64,000 nt of DNA from CAVYGM01 sp963768025 (GTDB lineage: Bacteria; Bacteroidota; Bacteroidia; Cytophagales; Spirosomataceae): the NCBI GenBank assembly GCA_963768025.1, contig CAVYGM010000019.1, positions 159,002-223,001 on the forward strand, read 5' to 3'. The translations under genes were made by a program, and so were the position numbers. This document shows, one piece after another, positions 29,601-38,688 of the stretch (the first letter of the stretch is position 1; the number at the start of each line of letters is the position of its first letter). The notes beneath the pieces are model-generated. The model searched no databases. It had not been told where the DNA came from and saw only the letters and a list, made by a program, of their open reading frames with translations.

Positions 29601-29920
29601 TGCACGTCGGATTCCAGTACCACATTGACCACCGATTTGCCCCCTACGGGTACCTCTTGCGAAACCATGCCGATGAAAGAGAAAACCAGGACAGCATCGC
29701 CGGCGGCCGTGATCTGGTACTTCCCATTTACATCCGTAATGACGCCCACGGAGGTGTTTTTGACGCGCACCGAGACTCCGGGAAGGCCTTCTTTTCCCGC
29801 ATCGGTAACTACTCCGCTCACCTTTCCCTGCGCAAGCGCTATAGTAGGAGCTTGGAGGACAATAAAGAACAAAATGGCTACGATAGCCATCTTATTCAGG
29901 TAGGGGTACGATTTATTCAT
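26638..29920 (-). pseudogene. SusC/RagA-type TonB-dependent receptor (pectin operon), one frameshift
   Basis: About 1,093 residues if a single break near 27020-27035 is repaired, restoring LDVDGS-V-TGTPGGIVTDLAQ. The signal peptide is followed by the carboxypeptidase-like domain (SGVVTDAGKEGLPGVSVRVK), LNEVVVVDFGYGTVKKTDMTG, and plug motifs (VIRVRGGGSITQDNSPLYVV; INVLKDASATAIYGAQASNG). The barrel ends in RSYTVGVNVTF. It lacks an STN domain and no sigma/FecR pair adjoins it, unlike the sulfatase-linked SusC genes here. Its upstream region holds a 58-bp palindrome with LacI-like half-sites. First gene of the operon SusC-SusD-beta-helix-GH28-CE8-GH43. Confidence 0.87.
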
Positions 29921-30277
29921 ACTATGAGTTTAAAAGGTTAAATGAAGGGAATAAAAATCTTACAAAATGAACAGGATATTCAACCGAAAATAAGATTGAC
30001 AAAATGAGTTTATGTTTTTAATTAATAGTAATCAGCTGTGGGGATTATTTTGAGGAAGGTATATCACTATTTCTGATATGAACTGCCGGAAAATTTATTT
30101 TGTCTAGTTATTATTCTATGACGAAAATAATTGCAGTTCCCCTCTACATAAATATCAAATAAAAATATTCAAGGAATGTATTTGCAACAGAACAAATAGG
30201 TGTCAACTAAATCTTCATATTGACATATTTCTCATGCAAGATGCTCACCCTTGTTTACATTAAGAAAGATTTTATAG

Positions 30278-30335
30278 ACTTTATTTACGCAATCGTTATC
30301 GGCAACGATCCCGGCAACGATTGCGTAAATAAAGT
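30278..30335. promoter_or_regulatory. 58-bp palindrome upstream of susC, candidate LacI-type operator, copy 1
   Basis: Perfect 20-bp arms: ACTTTATTTACGCAATCGTT (30278-30297) and its reverse complement (30316-30335), around an 18-base centre containing GGCAACGATCCCGG. The ACGCAATCGTTxGC core differs little from the LacI/PurR family pattern ACGCAAACGTTTGCGT. It lies about 360 bases before the minus-strand SusC start at 29920. Otherwise 29921-30500 holds only a terminator. A copy lies at 36134-36189, and similarity extends some 15 bases beyond the arm. Confidence 0.6.
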
Positions 30336-30451
30336 TCTTCCAATAGTTGATTCCCATAATTTATCTTCTAGACCAAATTCGCTCTTTGCTTTCAGACCCA
30401 AGAAATCAGACGAAAAAGCCTTTAAAATGTCAAAATCGAACATATTTAGAC

Positions 30452-30488
30452 AAAAAAAATAAGGCTACCCAAACGGGCAACCTTATTT
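30452..30488 (-). terminator. Rho-independent terminator of the second SusC/SusD operon
   Basis: On the minus strand, AAATAAGG (30488-30481) pairs with CCTTATTT (30465-30458), and CCC pairs with GGG inside, with a TTTG loop. It runs into a tract of T (30457-30452). It lies 13 bases beyond the SusD stop at 30501. Confidence 0.75.
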
Positions 30489-30500
30489 AACACTTACTGA

Positions 30501-32462
30501 CTATTCTATTTCAATATCCAGGATTTTGCATTGTTTGTTTTTCACCGACGTCAATGCTTTGGCATTACTAAAAATTGCGTCCAGGAATGTTTGCGGGATG
30601 GGTCTCAACACGTGGTGGTCTTTAATGTATTGGGCTGCACCGGGGTTATATGCCTTTGCTCTTGATACTAACGTTTTCGTACGGCTCAGGTCTTCCCAGC
30701 GATGGTATTCGCCGCAAAGTTCTCGGGTACGTTCGTTTAATACCAGTGCCAGCATCTTATCATACTCGCTAGATAAGCCAAGTTTCGTAATCACCGCCTG
30801 GTCTTCTTCGGGAAGATTGGATAGGCTCGTAATTTCCAACGTAGTAGCAGTGGTAGCAACCGGAATATTATTTGATTCATAGTATGAATTTTCATTCATG
30901 AATGAATTTATACTCACATTTTGATTCAAAGGAGAAACTACATACGCAGCAGCGCCATCGGTGTAGTAGGCTCGGTCCTCACCCGACTTGTAAGCCGCTC
31001 TTTTTCTCAGAGCGTTGATATACGGCAGGGCATCGGTGTATGCACCCTGACCCAGCTTGGCAAGCCGTACCTTTGCTTCGGCCGCCATAAGGTAGGTTTC
31101 CGCCGAACGAGCCATGATTTCATCACGCATGCCCCGGTTGTCGTTGATCGCAATTCGGGCCGCATCGTAGTGCTTCGATAAGGAAGGGAAACGAGGTTCG
31201 TTCAACAGTCCAATTTTGTCAGCCGCATAAGCCACGTACGCATTGGGTACGGTCTTTTTTGTTTTTGCATCAACATACTCTCCGGATAGTTTGGTTTTGG
31301 CAAAACGGCTATCATTTTTACCATTGATGATATAAATCACGCCAAGGTCACCATTGGTATAAGTACCACTTCCCCTGTTCAGTCTATGCTTGGTTCTGAA
31401 CGTTTTCCAGAAGCGGGAATCATTCACATGGTTGAAAACGTCATACGTGAAATACGTAGGAGCTAACCGGCTATATGGACGCATACCGGTCAAATCGCGC
31501 TGCATGAAAGGCAAGTCGTCGTACCGGGCCGTAAACACCACGTGAGAGAAGTTGAACGTAGTGGAGGAAAGATCGCTTGTAAACTGGGCCGAAAGAATTA
31601 ACTCAGGCAAAACTTCATTCGTCCCGTTTGGTTTGGTATAATTCCATATATCCCCAAAATTAGCAGCCAACGGGTGGCGGGCAATCACTTCATCCGACAA
31701 CGTTACTACTCGGGCAAGGTCAGCCGCCTTTGTCGAAGAATTCCACGCATCGTTTATTTCACTGGCTCTGGAAAGTAATGCCTTGGCCAAATAATGCGCT
31801 GCCGCATCTTTTGTAATTCTGGCGGGAGCCCCACCCGAATTATCCAAAAGTTCGTAGGCTTGCGTTAGGTCAGCGATCACCTGCTTGTACACCGCTTCGG
31901 CGGTAGCACGGGTAAACTCCAATTCCACGGTAGTACTCACATCCAATTTCAAGGGTACCCCCCCATATTGACTAACCAAATGGAGGTAGTTGAATCCGCG
32001 CATGAAATAGCCTTCTCCCAAGGCCGTTTTTTTGATGGCATTACTGGTAGAGCTGATGTCTGTTGCCGATTTAATGATCTGATTGGCAAGGCTTATGCCC
32101 ACGTAATAGTTGTCCCAGGCAGCATTCGCCGCCACGGTATTTCCATTGGTGGTGGTTATGATCGACTGAAAGGCACCGTCGTAGTTGTTCCAGGGGGCAT
32201 TGGAGCCGTCACCGCCTACATGAAACTCATCGGTCCCGTAATTGGTAGTAGCAAACTGCACCTCATTGCTGAAAGGAATGGCAAAAACTTTGTTGTACGC
32301 TCCGATTACCAGTGCCTGAATACCTGCTTCCGTGTTATAAAAATCGGTGCTTCTCTGGGTGGTAAGTTCTTCGTTCAGAAAGTCGTCATTGCAGGAAGTT
32401 AGGATCAGCAAAGCCGTTGCCAGTATCCCTATTTGTATATTTTTACTAACTATATTCTTCAT
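30501..32462 (-). CDS. SusD/RagB family glycan-binding lipoprotein (second pectin-locus pair)
   Basis: 653 residues with lipoprotein signal ending LLILTSCNDDFL. Key regions are LGEGYFMRGFNYLHLVSQYG, EIMARSAETYLMAAEAKVRL, ERTRELCGEYHRWEDLSRTK and HHVLRPIPQTFLDAIF. It is somewhat longer than average for the family because of extra loops (around residues 380-420 and 500-560). The gene follows SusC by 118 bases. Base composition is visibly more AT-rich than the flanking enzyme operon, which may reflect separate acquisition. Confidence 0.9.
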   Translation of the reverse strand: MKNIVSKNIQIGILATALLILTSCNDDFLNEELTTQRSTDFYNTEAGIQALVIGAYNKVFAIPFSNEVQFATTNYGTDEFHVGGDGSNAPWNNYDGAFQSIITTTNGNTVAANAAWDNYYVGISLANQIIKSATDISSTSNAIKKTALGEGYFMRGFNYLHLVSQYGGVPLKLDVSTTVELEFTRATAEAVYKQVIADLTQAYELLDNSGGAPARITKDAAAHYLAKALLSRASEINDAWNSSTKAADLARVVTLSDEVIARHPLAANFGDIWNYTKPNGTNEVLPELILSAQFTSDLSSTTFNFSHVVFTARYDDLPFMQRDLTGMRPYSRLAPTYFTYDVFNHVNDSRFWKTFRTKHRLNRGSGTYTNGDLGVIYIINGKNDSRFAKTKLSGEYVDAKTKKTVPNAYVAYAADKIGLLNEPRFPSLSKHYDAARIAINDNRGMRDEIMARSAETYLMAAEAKVRLAKLGQGAYTDALPYINALRKRAAYKSGEDRAYYTDGAAAYVVSPLNQNVSINSFMNENSYYESNNIPVATTATTLEITSLSNLPEEDQAVITKLGLSSEYDKMLALVLNERTRELCGEYHRWEDLSRTKTLVSRAKAYNPGAAQYIKDHHVLRPIPQTFLDAIFSNAKALTSVKNKQCKILDIEIE

Positions 32463-32580
32463 TAGTTCGATGTTTTAAGTACTAGCGCAAAGTTATTTTG
32501 CATTAAAATCTTTTATAACACACTGCTTATTGAGTTCTATTGAGGCTAACGGCTATTTGCTACTAGCCATCTGCTACTTT

Positions 32581-35500
32581 TTAAAAGTCAATATTGATAC
32601 CAGCGGTAAAGCCTCTATTCCAGGCAGAATTTCTCAAATCAAGATCAATCCAATCCACTTTGTTGAAAATCATACCTGGATTCAAAGCCTGTACATAGAT
32701 TCGAGAATGGCTCAACCCAATACTTTTTGAAATTTTATCCGGAATTGAATAGCCCAAAGAAATATTTCTGATTTTGAGGAAAGAGCCGCTTCTATATCCT
32801 AAGACAGGAAAGAATGGGTCGCCTGATGCTTCGGTATAAATCGGTTTTTGGTAGTCGGAATTGGTATTGTTAATGGTGTAATAATCAACCGAACGCTGAT
32901 TAAAACGACCGGTAAGGCCTTCACCACCCGTGTTATACCAGTAGCCCATGCGTCCGTATAGGAAAATGGAAAGCGAAATGCCTTTGTAATCAAACGTATT
33001 GGTCAGACCGAGCAAATACTTCGGAATGGTACTTCCGATGATCACCCGGTCATTGTTCGCATCGATTTTATAATCGCCGTTTTGGTCAACGGGCCGGGCA
33101 TTTCCGGCCGAAAACTTATGGCCGTTGGCGTTGAATTTTGCCATTTCTTCGGCATCCGATTCCTGCCAGAGTCCACCCGATGCATAGCCGTAAATAACAC
33201 TCTGACTGCGGCCAATAAACCAACCGTTGTTGATATCATCCTGCGCTCCATTCGCCAACGTGATGATGTGGTTGTCTTGCCACGAACCATTGAACGTCGT
33301 GTTCCACTCAAACCCACCTTTGCTGATATTGAGCGTATTGAGGGTCAGGTCAACGCCCTGGCTGGATGTTTCACCCACGTTTGCGTAGGTATCAATAAAG
33401 CCGGTTACGGAAGGAATCGTTTTTCGTAGTAATAGGTCAGTGGTGTGAGAGGTATAGTAATCCAAACTACCCGAAATTCTCCTTCCAAAGAAAATGAAGT
33501 CTGTTCCGAAGTTGTACTGCTTGGTTTTTTCCCAGCTCAAATCCTGATTTGCCATCGTGGAAGAGTTAGCCACCCCGGCACCCAAGGTTCCATTGAAGGG
33601 ATAGAACAATGGACTTAGACCACCTTTGGTAGAATAGGGGTCAATGGCAGCGTTGCCGGTTACCCCGATACCTGCCCGTATTTTGAGCAAATTAACCCAG
33701 TTCATACCCGCGAAGAGGTTTTCCCTGTCCAATCTCCACCCCAAAGCCGTACTGGGAAAAAACGCCCATTTATGACCCGCAGAAAGCTGAGAAGCACCGT
33801 CGTAACGTCCTGAAATCGTAACTAGGAATCTGCCATCAAAATCATAATTGATACGACCCATGTACGAACGCAACTGACGTTCTTCTAAGGTTGAGTTCCA
33901 GGACGAAAGCGCTAAATTACTGGTAGAAAGGGCATTCCATTTCTGACTAGCAAACGGGATGTTATCGGCTCCCATGAAATTTGATTCGTACCGGTACTGG
34001 GTTTGAGTTTGCAGCGCCGTGATTCCAATCTGATGCTTGTTAATCGTTTTATTGTAATAAAGCATGTTGTCGAGGGTATAGGACAAAGTCTCTTCTTTAC
34101 TTAAAGAAGCATAGCTCGACCCGGCCCTGACAACCGATTTCGAATCAAGAAATACACCATTACGATCCATCGAAAGGTCGGGTCCGAAATTCAATCTGTA
34201 TTTCAAGCCCTCTAAAAATTTGGAGAAAGAGCCAAAATTTATCTCAGAATACAAACTCCCGAAAGCTCTGATATTGACACGCTGATCCTGAGAATACTGG
34301 GCTTCGTCAACCACCGTTTTTATGGCGATATCACCACCGGGAAACTCCACTCTGTTTCCATCCGCATCGAATGGTACAGCATAAGGAAAATTGGATCTGG
34401 CACTTTCGTACAGCCCCGCCGTATTGACCAATGAGTTTCTACCCGCCGGGGACTGTCCGAATTCGTTTACACCGTAGGTAGTACTCAAACTACCCCCAAA
34501 ATTCAACCAGTTGGTTGCTTTGATATCAACACTTACTTTGCCGGTATACCGGCTGTAACCCTGTCCAATGATCGTACCCTGGTTATCCAGAAAGCCAAAG
34601 GAACCGTACGCTTTCATTTTTTCGGAACCCCCGCTGGCACTGATCGTATGCTGCTGGGTAACGGCCGTTTGGCTTACCAGCCCCACCCAATCGGTAGTTT
34701 CTACTTTGGAACCGTCCCAGGTTCCACCGGCCCATCCCTTCAAGATATTGTTATAGGCAGAAGGGTCAGATGAACCTAAGAAAATCGTGAAGTCATTGGC
34801 TTGGGTAGGCTGGTCACCACGGGGGAATACCGCCGGATTAGAGTAATGTTTAGCCCATCTTCTGTATTCAATGTATTCACCACCACTCATCAACTGTGAT
34901 CTGTTTTGAAGGGTTTCGGTGGTCACCGCCGAGTTAAGGCTCAACGTAAATTTGCCATTTTTACCTCTTTTCGTCGTAATGATCACCACCCCGTTTGCCC
35001 CACGTGAACCATAGATAGCCGTTGCGGAGGCATCTTTCAAAACGTCAATGGATTCAATATCAATGGGATTGATATTGTCAATACCCCCCGAAATGAGAGG
35101 AATACCATCTACCACGTACAAGGGAGAGTTTGAGGCAGTCAGGGAGCGTACACCTCTAATGGTGATACTACCCATTTGACCAGGACGTTCGTTAGATGAA
35201 ATATCAACCCCAGCCGCACGGCCCTGCATGGCCTGAAGGGTATTGGATACGGGACGTTCGCTGATTTGGGCGGCACTTACACTTACAATTGACCCCGTAA
35301 CGTCCGACTTCTTCTGCTCGCCATACCCAACCACCACAATTTCATTTAGCAAAGCGGTTTCGCTTTCGAGGACTACATTGTAAACGGACTGACTCCCTAC
35401 TTGAATGTCAGTACTTTTATAGCCAATAAACGAATACTTCAAGACCTCTCCGGCCGCAGCTTGAATTGAATACTTCCCGTCAATGTCGGTCTGAACACCT

Positions 35501-35667
35501 CGCGTGGTACCTTGTACGACAATGCTTACGCCGGGCATCCCCTGCCCATTTTCATCCTTTATCGTACCCGAAACCCCTTTCATTTGGGCTACCAGAAGAA
35601 AAGGTGTGAACAGCAGGATACTGAGCAGCATGAAGCGATGAAAATTGTAGAATTTTGATTGTTTCAT
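32581..35667 (-). CDS. SusC/RagA-type TonB-dependent receptor (second pectin-locus pair)
   Basis: 1,028 residues in an intact frame. The signal peptide ends near LLVAQ. Then come a carboxypeptidase-like domain (SGTIKDENGQGMPGVSIVVQ), LNEIVVVGYGEQKKSDVTG, and plug motifs (ITIRGVRSLTASNSPLYVVD; IDVLKDASATAIYGSRGANG). The barrel ends FTAGINIDF. It has no STN domain. Divergent from the PL10 pectate lyase gene, with a 56-bp palindrome in the shared upstream region, so both may respond to the LacI-type regulator encoded 2 kb away. Import of pectin-derived oligomers is inferred from neighbours. Confidence 0.92.
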   Translation of the reverse strand: MKQSKFYNFHRFMLLSILLFTPFLLVAQMKGVSGTIKDENGQGMPGVSIVVQGTTRGVQTDIDGKYSIQAAAGEVLKYSFIGYKSTDIQVGSQSVYNVVLESETALLNEIVVVGYGEQKKSDVTGSIVSVSAAQISERPVSNTLQAMQGRAAGVDISSNERPGQMGSITIRGVRSLTASNSPLYVVDGIPLISGGIDNINPIDIESIDVLKDASATAIYGSRGANGVVIITTKRGKNGKFTLSLNSAVTTETLQNRSQLMSGGEYIEYRRWAKHYSNPAVFPRGDQPTQANDFTIFLGSSDPSAYNNILKGWAGGTWDGSKVETTDWVGLVSQTAVTQQHTISASGGSEKMKAYGSFGFLDNQGTIIGQGYSRYTGKVSVDIKATNWLNFGGSLSTTYGVNEFGQSPAGRNSLVNTAGLYESARSNFPYAVPFDADGNRVEFPGGDIAIKTVVDEAQYSQDQRVNIRAFGSLYSEINFGSFSKFLEGLKYRLNFGPDLSMDRNGVFLDSKSVVRAGSSYASLSKEETLSYTLDNMLYYNKTINKHQIGITALQTQTQYRYESNFMGADNIPFASQKWNALSTSNLALSSWNSTLEERQLRSYMGRINYDFDGRFLVTISGRYDGASQLSAGHKWAFFPSTALGWRLDRENLFAGMNWVNLLKIRAGIGVTGNAAIDPYSTKGGLSPLFYPFNGTLGAGVANSSTMANQDLSWEKTKQYNFGTDFIFFGRRISGSLDYYTSHTTDLLLRKTIPSVTGFIDTYANVGETSSQGVDLTLNTLNISKGGFEWNTTFNGSWQDNHIITLANGAQDDINNGWFIGRSQSVIYGYASGGLWQESDAEEMAKFNANGHKFSAGNARPVDQNGDYKIDANNDRVIIGSTIPKYLLGLTNTFDYKGISLSIFLYGRMGYWYNTGGEGLTGRFNQRSVDYYTINNTNSDYQKPIYTEASGDPFFPVLGYRSGSFLKIRNISLGYSIPDKISKSIGLSHSRIYVQALNPGMIFNKVDWIDLDLRNSAWNRGFTAGINIDF

Positions 35668-36133
35668 AAAATAGAATAGTAAAATTGGTCAAAAAAGGTA
35701 GGATAGTAAGAGATGGCAATTATGCATTGATTCTAATTTGGTTCGAATCAGAATATTAGTATTCTATCAGGTTATTTATTAATCAGTTCGGTCAAAAAAG
35801 CACCAATTATTTTTTTACAAATTAGAAATAAGGATCATTTCAAAAAAGAAGTACTTCTACTTATTTTTTGAAAAAATACTTTAAGGCACCCTTAATGATT
35901 TAAATAGGTACATAGCTGAGCTTGTACTATTTTACTTTATTGATGAAGACGATACTTTTTGATATTCACCTATACGTTTCGAATATATTTTATATCTTTT
36001 GGAAAAAATAATCTCCGAAGTAATAGAAATAATGAAGTTTCAGCGAGTTGGTAAGAGCCAATTATTTCTTACTTTATACCTATTTATACTGCAAGATGTC
36101 TATTCTAGTTTAAATAAAAAAAGATTCTATTGT

Positions 36134-36189
36134 CTTTATTTACGCAATCGTTGCCGGGATCGATCCCGGCAACGATTGCGTAAATAAAG
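36134..36189. promoter_or_regulatory. 56-bp perfect palindrome in divergent susC/pectate lyase region, candidate operator, copy 2
   Basis: The left arm CTTTATTTACGCAATCGTTG continues CCGGGATC (36134-36161) and is matched exactly by 36162-36189, giving 28-bp arms with no spacer. It lies 139 bases before the pectate lyase start (36328) and 467 bases before the SusC start (35667). It shares its outer 20 bp with the palindrome at 30278-30335. Each arm contains GCAATCGTTGC, a LacI-family-like half-site pair. The rest of 35668-36327 is AT-rich with no convincing gene; a weaker GATTC/GAATC repeat lies near 35737-35757. Confidence 0.65.
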
Positions 36190-36327
36190 TTTATGCATTT
36201 GTTGTTCCCTAGTATATATATTCCAAGTTTTATGTCTCGCTTGGCGTCCGAGCCGGTGGATTCTAAACAGAATTTGTACATTTTTCTATATTTCTTCTAC
36301 AAATAAAGTAGTAAAAAACGCAAAAGT

Positions 36328-37431
36328 ATGAGTTTTAAATTTTCGATAAATTTAGAGAAGTACATCCAAAAAAAACTATCACAAGTTCGGGGGTGGAAGC
36401 GTGCTGTACCTCTGTTTATTTTCAGTATTATATTGTGTACATTTTCCGGAGGTATTTTTGCTCAGGGAATGCCGGATCAGGTAGCCGAGCGGATGCTACT
36501 TTTTCAGCGTGATAACGGCGGGTGGCCGCAGCCGGGTGGAAACCCTACTGACTATACGAAAGAACTTACACCGGCCGAGCAACAGGGACTTGTTCGGGAC
36601 AAACCCAAACTGGATGCAACCATTGACGACCGGGCCACCACCCGGGAGATCAACCACTTGGTAAAAGCTTACCACCTGACCCAGAACGCCGCCTACCGGC
36701 AAGCCGCCGAACGGGGCATTCGTTACCTGCTCACGGCGCAGCAGGCCACTGGCGGTTGGGGGCAGTTTTATCCGGATTCGAGCAGCTACCACAAGCACAT
36801 CACCTACAATGACAACGCCATGATAGATGTGCTGTGGGTAATGCAGCGTACGGCCAAGGGGATGCAGGACTTTGACGGACTCGATCAGGCACTCGTGCCC
36901 CTGGCGCGGCAGGCGGTGGAGCGCGGCATTGCGTGCATTCTTAACACCCAGTACGTACAGCATGGCAAACGTACGGCCTGGTGCGCCCAGCACGACCGTC
37001 GCACGCTGCTGCCGGCTAATGCGCGCAAGTTTGAACTGGCCTCCATCAGTGGCAGTGAAAGTGTGGGCATCCTGAGGTTTCTGATGAGCCTGGAAAATCC
37101 TTCGCCCGAAGTGAAAGAAGCCATACGGGCGGGGGTAGCCTGGCTCGATTCGGTACGTCTGGTGGGCATTGCTACCAAAACAGTAAGTGATCCGAAGTTA
37201 CCAAAAGGGAAAGATGTGATGGTAGTAGCCGATTCCGGCTCCACGTTATGGGCGCGTTTCTACGAGCTTGATACCAACCGTCCGTTTTTTTGCGGACGCG
37301 ACGGGATTAAAAAATATGATTTGGCGGAAATCGAACACGAACGTCGAACGGGCTACGCCTGGTATGGTACCTGGCCCGCCAAATTGCTGGAACAGGAGTA
37401 TCCCAAATGGGCTAAGCGATGGAACCCTTAA
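36328..37431 (+). CDS. Pectate lyase, polysaccharide lyase family 10
   Basis: 367 residues. The N-terminal extension leads into a hydrophobic export segment (AVPLFIFSIILCTFSGGIFAQ, about residues 26-46). PL10 cleaves polygalacturonate by beta-elimination on an (alpha/alpha) toroid. Diagnostic blocks are MLLFQRDNGGWPQPGG, LDATIDDRATTREINHLVKA, TGGWGQFYPDSSSYHKHITY, NDNAM and YAWYGTWPAKLLEQEYPKW. The product would be unsaturated galacturonides. It is divergent from a SusC gene with the 56-bp palindrome between, and convergent with the LacI-type gene 36 bases downstream. Confidence 0.92.
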   Translation: MSFKFSINLEKYIQKKLSQVRGWKRAVPLFIFSIILCTFSGGIFAQGMPDQVAERMLLFQRDNGGWPQPGGNPTDYTKELTPAEQQGLVRDKPKLDATIDDRATTREINHLVKAYHLTQNAAYRQAAERGIRYLLTAQQATGGWGQFYPDSSSYHKHITYNDNAMIDVLWVMQRTAKGMQDFDGLDQALVPLARQAVERGIACILNTQYVQHGKRTAWCAQHDRRTLLPANARKFELASISGSESVGILRFLMSLENPSPEVKEAIRAGVAWLDSVRLVGIATKTVSDPKLPKGKDVMVVADSGSTLWARFYELDTNRPFFCGRDGIKKYDLAEIEHERRTGYAWYGTWPAKLLEQEYPKWAKRWNP

Positions 37432-37466
37432 ACAAGGCTACCCAAAGACCGGGCAAGAAAAGTACA

Positions 37467-38471
37467 CTACCGGGAGGAGGTCCTAACTATCAGGCGGGTG
37501 GGAATGCTAATCCGGCCCGCCTTGGGCATCAGCCCTTTTCTTTCGATGAGATCAATCAGTTGCTCGGCCGCCTGCCGGCCAATTTCCAGCGCGGGCTGTT
37601 CCACCGTACTCAGGGGAGGGTCCAGCAAAGCAGCTACCGGGGTATTGGTAAAGCCAACGAGCGAGATAGCCTCCGGGATAGCGATGTTGCGCTTTTTCAG
37701 AGCCGCCAGACAGCCAATGGCCAGTCGGTCGCTGGCCGCCAGGAAGGCATCGGGAGCCTGCATCAGCAAATCGTTGATCACCGGTCCCACGTCGGTTTGT
37801 CCAATGTCGGTGTACCGGACCAGGTTCTCGTCGTACGGCAGACCGTACCGTTCCAGGGCCGCCCGGTAGCCTGCCAAGCGTTCCTGGGTGATGGAAATGT
37901 AGGACGGAATGGTGATGTGCGCAATGCGCCGGCGACCCGATTCAATCAGGTGCTCGGTGGCGGCAAAGGCACCGCCAAAGTTATCGGAGGTCACGCAGGG
38001 AACATTGAGGTCGGCCGATATGCGGTCAAACAACACAATGGGAAGCTTTTTTTCCTGCAAACTTTGCAGTAGCGACACATCCGATGTACTGCTGGAAAGC
38101 GAGATGAGGAGGCCATCGGCCTTACGGTCCACAGCCTGCTGCAAGGTAACCTGCTCGCGCTCGTAGGATTCGTGGCTTTGGAAAATAAACACGTAGTACC
38201 CCCTTCCATACGCCGCGGCTTCGATGCCGTTGATGACCTCGGAGAAAAAATTGTTGGCGATTTGAGGGACAATCACACCGATAATCCGGCTGCGGTTTTC
38301 TTTCAGGCTGAGCGCAATGGGATTAGGTCGGTAATTGAACTCCTCGGCGTACTCTACCACGAGCCGCTTGGTTTCCGGACTGATTTCGTAACTGCCCCGC
38401 AACGCCCGCGAAACGGTGGAGGTGGACAAGTTTAGGGCACGGGCAATATCCTTAATCGTGATTGATTCCAA
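37467..38471 (-). CDS. LacI family transcriptional regulator
   Basis: 334 residues. The N-terminal helix-turn-helix with hinge is clear (ITIKDIARALNLSTSTVSRA, residues 4-23; YRPNPIALSLKENRS for the hinge). It is followed by the periplasmic-binding-like effector domain (IIGVIVPQIANNFFSEVING; PIVLFDRI; GRRRIAHI; GFTNTPVAALLDPPLSTVEQ). It sits among pectin genes between PL10 and uxaB, so the effector is probably a galacturonate catabolite. Candidate operators are the palindromes at 30278 and 36134 and an AACGTT-centred site at 38588 before uxaB. These links are inferred from position and site shape. Confidence 0.9.
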   Translation of the reverse strand: MESITIKDIARALNLSTSTVSRALRGSYEISPETKRLVVEYAEEFNYRPNPIALSLKENRSRIIGVIVPQIANNFFSEVINGIEAAAYGRGYYVFIFQSHESYEREQVTLQQAVDRKADGLLISLSSSTSDVSLLQSLQEKKLPIVLFDRISADLNVPCVTSDNFGGAFAATEHLIESGRRRIAHITIPSYISITQERLAGYRAALERYGLPYDENLVRYTDIGQTDVGPVINDLLMQAPDAFLAASDRLAIGCLAALKKRNIAIPEAISLVGFTNTPVAALLDPPLSTVEQPALEIGRQAAEQLIDLIERKGLMPKAGRISIPTRLIVRTSSR

Positions 38472-38587
38472 AATAGTATGTCCGTAAAATAAGAAGATGA
38501 AACTAGACCGTCATGTAATTGAATAAAAGATTCCTGGGTCAGGCAATTATTCGACTCCTACCCTATTCGTGAGAGCCTTTACTAGTT

Positions 38588-38599
38588 GGAAACGTTCCC
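38588..38599. promoter_or_regulatory. Candidate LacI-type operator upstream of uxaB
   Basis: GGAAACGTTCCC is an AACGTT-centred near-palindrome of the form bound by LacI-family regulators. It lies 90 bases before the tagaturonate reductase start and 117 bases from the LacI-type gene start, in their divergent region. It does not match the long palindromes closely, so the same regulator may not bind both. Confidence 0.35.
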
Positions 38600-38688
38600 G
38601 ATAGAGTTTGCAAGAATATCCAGGCTTTGACCTTTTTTAGGAGGTACTTACCTTTTTTTAGTTTGGTTAGAAACCGAAACACTACCCT

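Noticed and set aside
30220..30462. 80-residue plus-strand frame through the palindrome at 30278
   Set aside because: It reads across a palindrome and into a terminator, and its composition is not protein-like. The region is better explained as regulatory.
35999..36187. 62-residue frame ending in the 56-bp palindrome
   Set aside because: Low-complexity AT-rich frame whose tail is encoded by the palindrome itself.
30278..36189. The two long palindromes as target-site or terminal repeats of a transposon carrying the SusC/SusD pair
   Set aside because: They do flank the 30.5-35.7 kb pair, but there is no transposase, both lie upstream of SusC starts, and the similarity extends into upstream flanks as expected of duplicated promoters. 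Not fully excluded.
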